In this document: one piece after another, positions 60,108-64,000 of the stretch
Layout of the letters: each line of letters opens with the position of its first letter
How positions within the stretch are numbered: position 1 is the stretch's first letter
Assembly: GCA_963676165.1 (NCBI GenBank)
Contig: OY781043.1
Coordinates: 2,356,001 to 2,420,000 of the forward strand
Length of the DNA stretch: 64,000 bases
Source of the DNA: JAQIBY01 sp963676165
GTDB taxonomy: Bacteria > Bacteroidota > Bacteroidia > Bacteroidales > ML635J-15
Direction: 5' to 3'
Program-made: the position numbers and the translations under genes
The notes under the pieces: model-generated
The model's database searches: none
What the model was told of the DNA's origin: nothing
What the model saw: only the letters and a program-made list of their open reading frames with translations

Positions 60108-62306
60108 ATGCCTATGTCAAAAATTGCAGAACTCGACAAAATTGCCATTAATGTAAAATCACACAAATTATTAAGAAAACTACTTGATGAAAACCCGGAA
60201 CTTGAAACTATCATGCGGGAATCAAAAAATGAAACGGAAGCATTAATAGGTGTTAAAAACATGGCAATGCGCGAGTTAAGAAACTCACCGAATGCATTAG
60301 CGTACTATAATGGTGAGAAATCCGGACGATTTGCATTCAAAAAGCTCAAATGGAAAGACATGGCATGCATACGCTTACTGGATTATATCGAGTATGCAGA
60401 CAAAGAATACCCAGATCCCAACTTACACGGAGAAATTGCAGTCAGCAACCCAATTAAACTCCTTTGGTTGGCAGTTTCAAAAGGAACTGGAGGTGCAAAG
60501 CCATTCTTTTTTGAAGATATGATTCAACTTTTCAGACAGTTTACCGGACAAGAGAAAAAACAAACTTATCGCAGAGAGACCATACACAACTGGATGAATC
60601 GCTGGCCAGTAGGTACAGATCCTAGAATTATTCGGTTGAGAGAAGAGAATAGAGATCGAATTATTGGGATACTCATCAACAAAATTGACAAAGATGAAAT
60701 TAATGACAAAAAATACACTTTCGATAAAGATTTGAGCTATGAAGTAAAACATGATTTAATGCTAACTTGGTGGAATGATAAAACATTTCATTTACGTTTT
60801 GCTGTACGCACACCTGAACTTTTAAATGAGTTATTGGACTTTTCTTTGGACCCAGACACTATGAAACTACTCAAGAGAGCAGAAAAACAGGGAATTCCAT
60901 TTTTTGTCAATCCATACTACCTTTCGCTTTTGCATGTTAGAGTTCCTTATTTTGCAATTGGGGCAGATTTAGCAATTCGACATTACATCCTCTACTCCGA
61001 ACAATTAGTTGATGAATTTGGGAAAATTCAAGCTTGGGAAAAAGAAGATCTTGTTAAACCAGGAAAACCCAATGCTGCAGGCTGGCTTCTCCCCTCTCAC
61101 CACTCTGTCCATAGGCGTTATCCAGAGGTTGCAATTCTTATTCCCGATACCGTAGGACGTGCATGTGGCGGTCTTTGTGCTAGTTGTCAGCGGATGTACG
61201 ATTTTCAACGTGGCAATTTGAATTTCAATTTGGATAAATTAAAACCGAATGAAACCTGGCCTGAACGCCTTGATCGCTACATGAAATATTGGGAAGAAGA
61301 TACTCAACTCCGCGACATTCTTATTACAGGTGGAGATGCCCTCATGAGTTCAAACAAATCGCTGGAAAAAATTCTTGATGCAGTACTTAAAACTGCTATC
61401 CCAAAGAAAGAGGCAAATAAACATCGAAAAGAAGGCGAGAAATATGCAGAAATTTTACGCGTCAGACTGGGTAGCAGACTTCCTGTTTATTTACCTCAAC
61501 GAATTGACGATGAGCTTATCCAAATACTTAAATCATTCAAATCCAAGGCGAAAAAAATTGGAATACAACAATTCGTTATCCAAACACATTTTGAATCACC
61601 AATGGAAATCACTCCAGAAGCTGTGGATAGCATAAACGGACTAATTTCTGCCGGATGGATGGTTACAAACCAACTTGTCTTTACGGCATCAGCTTCACGA
61701 CGTGGCCATTCAGCACGCTTAAGACAAGCTCTAAACGATATTGGTGTCATGAATTATTACACATTCTCCGTAAAGGGATATATGGAAAATTCATTCAATT
61801 TTGCTACCAACGCAAGGGCGGTTCAAGAGCAAGTGGAAGAAAAAAGCTTAGGTGAAATTCCTGAATATTTGTATGAGGACATCAAAAGAATTCCGAATCA
61901 TGCAGAGAAGATTTGCAAGATGATTAATGACATTCGAAATGCCGCTGGATTACCATTTTTGGGGACAGACAGAAACGTATTAAACCTTCCAGGCGTTGGG
62001 AAATCACTCAGTTTTAGAGTAATTGGCATCACACGTTATGGGCGTCGAATATTAGCATTTGAACACGATGCCACAAGACGTCATAGTCCTGCAATTCATC
62101 ACATGGAGAAAGTCATAATTATAGAATCAAAATCCATCAGTGAGTACCTCAACCAATTGAAAGAAATGGGCGAGAAATTAGATGATTATGCAAATATATA
62201 TGGATATTCCATTGGTGAAACTGAGGCAAGAGTCCCCATTTACGATTATCCAGAATACAATTTCCAAGCAACAGAGGAAATGACAAATCTTGGAGAAATA
62301 TCTTAA
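60108..62306 (+). CDS. KamA-family radical SAM protein (lysine 2,3-aminomutase-like), long form
   Basis: 732 residues. The radical SAM cluster motif is Cys353-x3-Cys357-x2-Cys360 (GRACGGLCASCQRMYDF), followed by DILITGGDALMSSNKSLEKI and LRVRLGSRLPVYLPQRI, all typical of the KamA family. Classical lysine 2,3-aminomutases have about 420 residues. Here about 300 residues precede the core and do not show a known domain by eye. Members move an amino group from C2 to C3 of lysine or glutamate with PLP; which amino acid is used cannot be decided. Start at ATG 60108; ATG 60114 is also possible. Confidence 0.88.
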   Translation: MPMSKIAELDKIAINVKSHKLLRKLLDENPELETIMRESKNETEALIGVKNMAMRELRNSPNALAYYNGEKSGRFAFKKLKWKDMACIRLLDYIEYADKEYPDPNLHGEIAVSNPIKLLWLAVSKGTGGAKPFFFEDMIQLFRQFTGQEKKQTYRRETIHNWMNRWPVGTDPRIIRLREENRDRIIGILINKIDKDEINDKKYTFDKDLSYEVKHDLMLTWWNDKTFHLRFAVRTPELLNELLDFSLDPDTMKLLKRAEKQGIPFFVNPYYLSLLHVRVPYFAIGADLAIRHYILYSEQLVDEFGKIQAWEKEDLVKPGKPNAAGWLLPSHHSVHRRYPEVAILIPDTVGRACGGLCASCQRMYDFQRGNLNFNLDKLKPNETWPERLDRYMKYWEEDTQLRDILITGGDALMSSNKSLEKILDAVLKTAIPKKEANKHRKEGEKYAEILRVRLGSRLPVYLPQRIDDELIQILKSFKSKAKKIGIQQFVIQTHFESPMEITPEAVDSINGLISAGWMVTNQLVFTASASRRGHSARLRQALNDIGVMNYYTFSVKGYMENSFNFATNARAVQEQVEEKSLGEIPEYLYEDIKRIPNHAEKICKMINDIRNAAGLPFLGTDRNVLNLPGVGKSLSFRVIGITRYGRRILAFEHDATRRHSPAIHHMEKVIIIESKSISEYLNQLKEMGEKLDDYANIYGYSIGETEARVPIYDYPEYNFQATEEMTNLGEIS

Positions 62307-62325
62307 ATTCTGAAACCATTGAATA

Positions 62326-62363
62326 AAAAAGACCAATAAAAACAGATTTATTGGTCTTTTTTT
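62326..62363. terminator. Bidirectional terminator between kamA-like and deiminase genes
   Basis: AAAAAGACCAATAAA (62326-62340) and TTTATTGGTCTTTTT (62347-62361) are a perfect 15-base inverted repeat around a 6-base loop, with A-run and T-run flanks. It serves both convergent genes. Confidence 0.92.
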
Positions 62364-62380
62364 AAATATTTCTACTTGTA

Positions 62381-64000
62381 TTATCTTCGAATAAACTTGC
62401 GAATAATGGCTTGTGAATCGCTTGTCACTTTCACAACGTATGCTCCGGAAGGCAAATCAGAAACATCAAAACGAACCAATTGGTAATCTCCAGTATTACT
62501 CAAATTTTCATGACAACAAACGCTTCCATTTACATCCAGAATTTCAAGCACTGCATTTTCTTCATTCAAATAATGCATAGCAACGTTTAACTTACCATTC
62601 GTTGGATTTGGAAAAATTGACATTGAGCTATTCACTGTCTCAATTGAGCTTGCACCATCAACAACAAATGTATGCGGATCTGGGAAACCGATAAATGGAT
62701 GGCTCTCTGTACGCTCAGTTACATCACTAGCACGAATAATATATTCTACAGTACTTCCAGACGCTTGACTTGGAATGTTTGCAGTGTAAGTATTTCCACT
62801 TGTATTTGTCATTAGTTCATACTGCCAACTTCCTTCATCCATACGGTAATACACACGTAAACTATCTGCGATTAAATCATTTCCTCCATAAGACACAATC
62901 TCAGCACTTACAGGATAACTATCAGCAGGTTCCTGCAAACCATAATATGCAGAATGGTAAATGTGAAGCATTTCTACATCTGGAACTTCATGCGTACGAC
63001 AATGCAAAGCATCGGTTGACTGCCAGCTTGGAGCAGTTGTATTTTCCACAGCATGAATGACATATCCAGGCATTGCCTCTTGATACACAGCAATGACCTC
63101 ATCATTCCAGTTGGCAGCTGACCCACTTGCAGGTACAGGAACAAACACATGTCCATTCATAATAAGCGAATTAGTATAAGGCTGTCCATCTGGGGCATAA
63201 GCACGATAAACTTCATAATTATTACCGTAAGAACTCGGATGGTTAGCAAAATAATCTGCAGCCGCTTCGTAATCTTCATAACGATAATCCGATTCTGGTA
63301 CTTCGCCAACCAATACTTTATCCACATCAAGATATTTCCCCCAACAGTCAATATGATAGATATAATCATCCATTGGATCCTCAACAACTAAATAATCTGT
63401 AATTCCTAAATAATCTTCCATGCGTGTATTAACCAAAGCATCTGAAATACTACTTTCATCATATACCAAAGTTGTAGATACAGCCTTTCCCATACCATCA
63501 CACATATAATTACCTCCTGTATGAACGACATCCATACCAAACACATCAATATCTAATAGAGAACCAAACTCCACCGGCACATTATTATCATCAGGACGAT
63601 CACGATTGTAATCAAAATTGACAATTCCCACTTCAGGCACATCTCCATGCTGTATAAACCATGGAGAAAAATCGCGAGTCCAATAGGTATTTTGCGGGAT
63701 ATTGTGATATGTCACATTATCCGTATTAACACCTCCAGTTGTCAGTTGAGATTGAATATCTGTCAAATCACTTTCATAATAATAAATAATATACACATGT
63801 GTTATCTCTGCTAGTTGTTGAATTAATGAAACTGGGATTCCAAACTCCTGATACCATTTAGGATAAGCAACAATCACTCCTTGATTCGTTTCCCACTCTG
63901 CAATGTTTCGTACAAAACCTTCCGGAGGAGTTGTAGGAGTAATACTTTTAGTTTCCCTCACACCATTTTTATGATTCTCCAGCTCCTCATAAGTGAGCAT
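62381..64000 (-). CDS. Peptidylarginine deiminase homologue (PPAD-like) with T9SS type A sorting domain, N-terminus outside the window
   Basis: 539 residues visible (numbered from the ATG at 64000, which has no signal peptide after it, so the true start is probably beyond the window). The deiminase core keeps the catalytic set: Asp110 in WTRDFSPWF, His216 and Asp218 in YHIDCWGKYL, Cys334 in ALHCRTHEVPD, and TGGNYMCDG (161-169). YNRDRPDDN (131-139) keeps the Arg-x-Arg pair (133, 135) that in the Porphyromonas gingivalis enzyme holds the C-terminal carboxylate of the substrate. An Ig-like domain follows (about 350-445) and a T9SS type A sorting domain ends the protein (SIFPNPTNGKLNVAM). It should convert C-terminal arginine of peptides to citrulline outside the cell; agmatine deiminase is the more distant alternative. 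Confidence 0.88.
   Translation of the reverse strand: MLTYEELENHKNGVRETKSITPTTPPEGFVRNIAEWETNQGVIVAYPKWYQEFGIPVSLIQQLAEITHVYIIYYYESDLTDIQSQLTTGGVNTDNVTYHNIPQNTYWTRDFSPWFIQHGDVPEVGIVNFDYNRDRPDDNNVPVEFGSLLDIDVFGMDVVHTGGNYMCDGMGKAVSTTLVYDESSISDALVNTRMEDYLGITDYLVVEDPMDDYIYHIDCWGKYLDVDKVLVGEVPESDYRYEDYEAAADYFANHPSSYGNNYEVYRAYAPDGQPYTNSLIMNGHVFVPVPASGSAANWNDEVIAVYQEAMPGYVIHAVENTTAPSWQSTDALHCRTHEVPDVEMLHIYHSAYYGLQEPADSYPVSAEIVSYGGNDLIADSLRVYYRMDEGSWQYELMTNTSGNTYTANIPSQASGSTVEYIIRASDVTERTESHPFIGFPDPHTFVVDGASSIETVNSSMSIFPNPTNGKLNVAMHYLNEENAVLEILDVNGSVCCHENLSNTGDYQLVRFDVSDLPSGAYVVKVTSDSQAIIRKFIRR

Noticed and set aside
1..64000. tRNA genes, CRISPR arrays, insertion sequences or prophage
   Set aside because: No cloverleaf ends with CCA-type acceptor context, no regularly spaced repeats, and no transposase, integrase or phage protein motifs were seen by eye.

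Overview
The window comes from a member of the Bacteroidota. The evidence is: several proteins with C-terminal type IX secretion (T9SS) sorting domains, a PorP/SprF-type protein paired with a gliding-type (type B) secreted protein, TonB-dependent receptors with carboxypeptidase-like N-terminal extensions, DUF4199, a serpentine-membrane AraC regulator, and several promoters of the Bacteroidota form TTG/TTTG-N(19-21)-TAnnTTTG. The genome is AT-rich. No tRNA, rRNA, CRISPR array, insertion sequence or phage gene was seen. Two structural RNAs were found: an SRP RNA (53237-53340) and a 6S-like RNA between zapA and rny (37624-37822).

Layout. (1) 1-12517: the end of a PAP2 phosphatase, a small DUF6686-like protein, flavodoxin, then a locus that looks like haem/tetrapyrrole-iron acquisition. 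It holds a TonB receptor with haem-receptor-like FRxP/NxxL motifs, a secreted DNRLRE protein, a small membrane protein with a broken frame, a chelatase-like lipoprotein and a HmuY-like protein with a broken frame. After it come a TetR regulator, a pair of half-size ABC transporters resembling the YbtP/Q-IrtA/B type, a methyltransferase and a zinc-type CDF transporter. The first part of this stretch is visibly richer in G+C than the rest. (2) 12879-17333: a large soluble multi-PAS sensor histidine kinase and a small unknown protein. (3) 17562-23331: a tandem duplication of a two-gene cassette, a His-rich small membrane protein followed by a TonB receptor with a Cys-x-x-Cys pair. (4) 23411-32606: a leftward operon-like block with an OprO/P-like porin, two secreted phosphatases and a gliding-type protein/SprF pair, which suggests phosphate scavenging at the cell surface. 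(5) 32759-36902: a decayed beta-barrel gene end, an AraC-type membrane regulator, a lipoprotein and an M23 peptidase. (6) 36992-39399: coiled-coil protein, zapA, 6S RNA, rny. (7) 39403-53148: a surface glycan locus with epimerase, aminotransferase, acetyltransferases, two GT4 enzymes, polymerase, deacetylase, flippase, chain-length protein and GT2. An opposite-strand MaoC/CitE-like pair sits inside it. (8) 53224-64000: SRP RNA, a GT2-like protein, OmpH-like protein, ADP-forming acyl-CoA synthetase, serine dehydratase, secreted esterase, a long KamA-type radical SAM protein, and a T9SS-exported homologue of Porphyromonas peptidylarginine deiminase, cut by the window end.

Functionally the window mixes housekeeping (ZapA, RNase Y, 6S, SRP) with surface and nutrient functions: metal and haem uptake, phosphate release, glycan export and T9SS cargo. 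The most unusual items are the duplicated His-rich-protein/receptor cassette, the exported chelatase-like lipoprotein in a haem-type locus with two nearby reading-frame breaks, and the peptidylarginine deiminase homologue. All functional calls rest on reading motifs by eye; no database search was possible.
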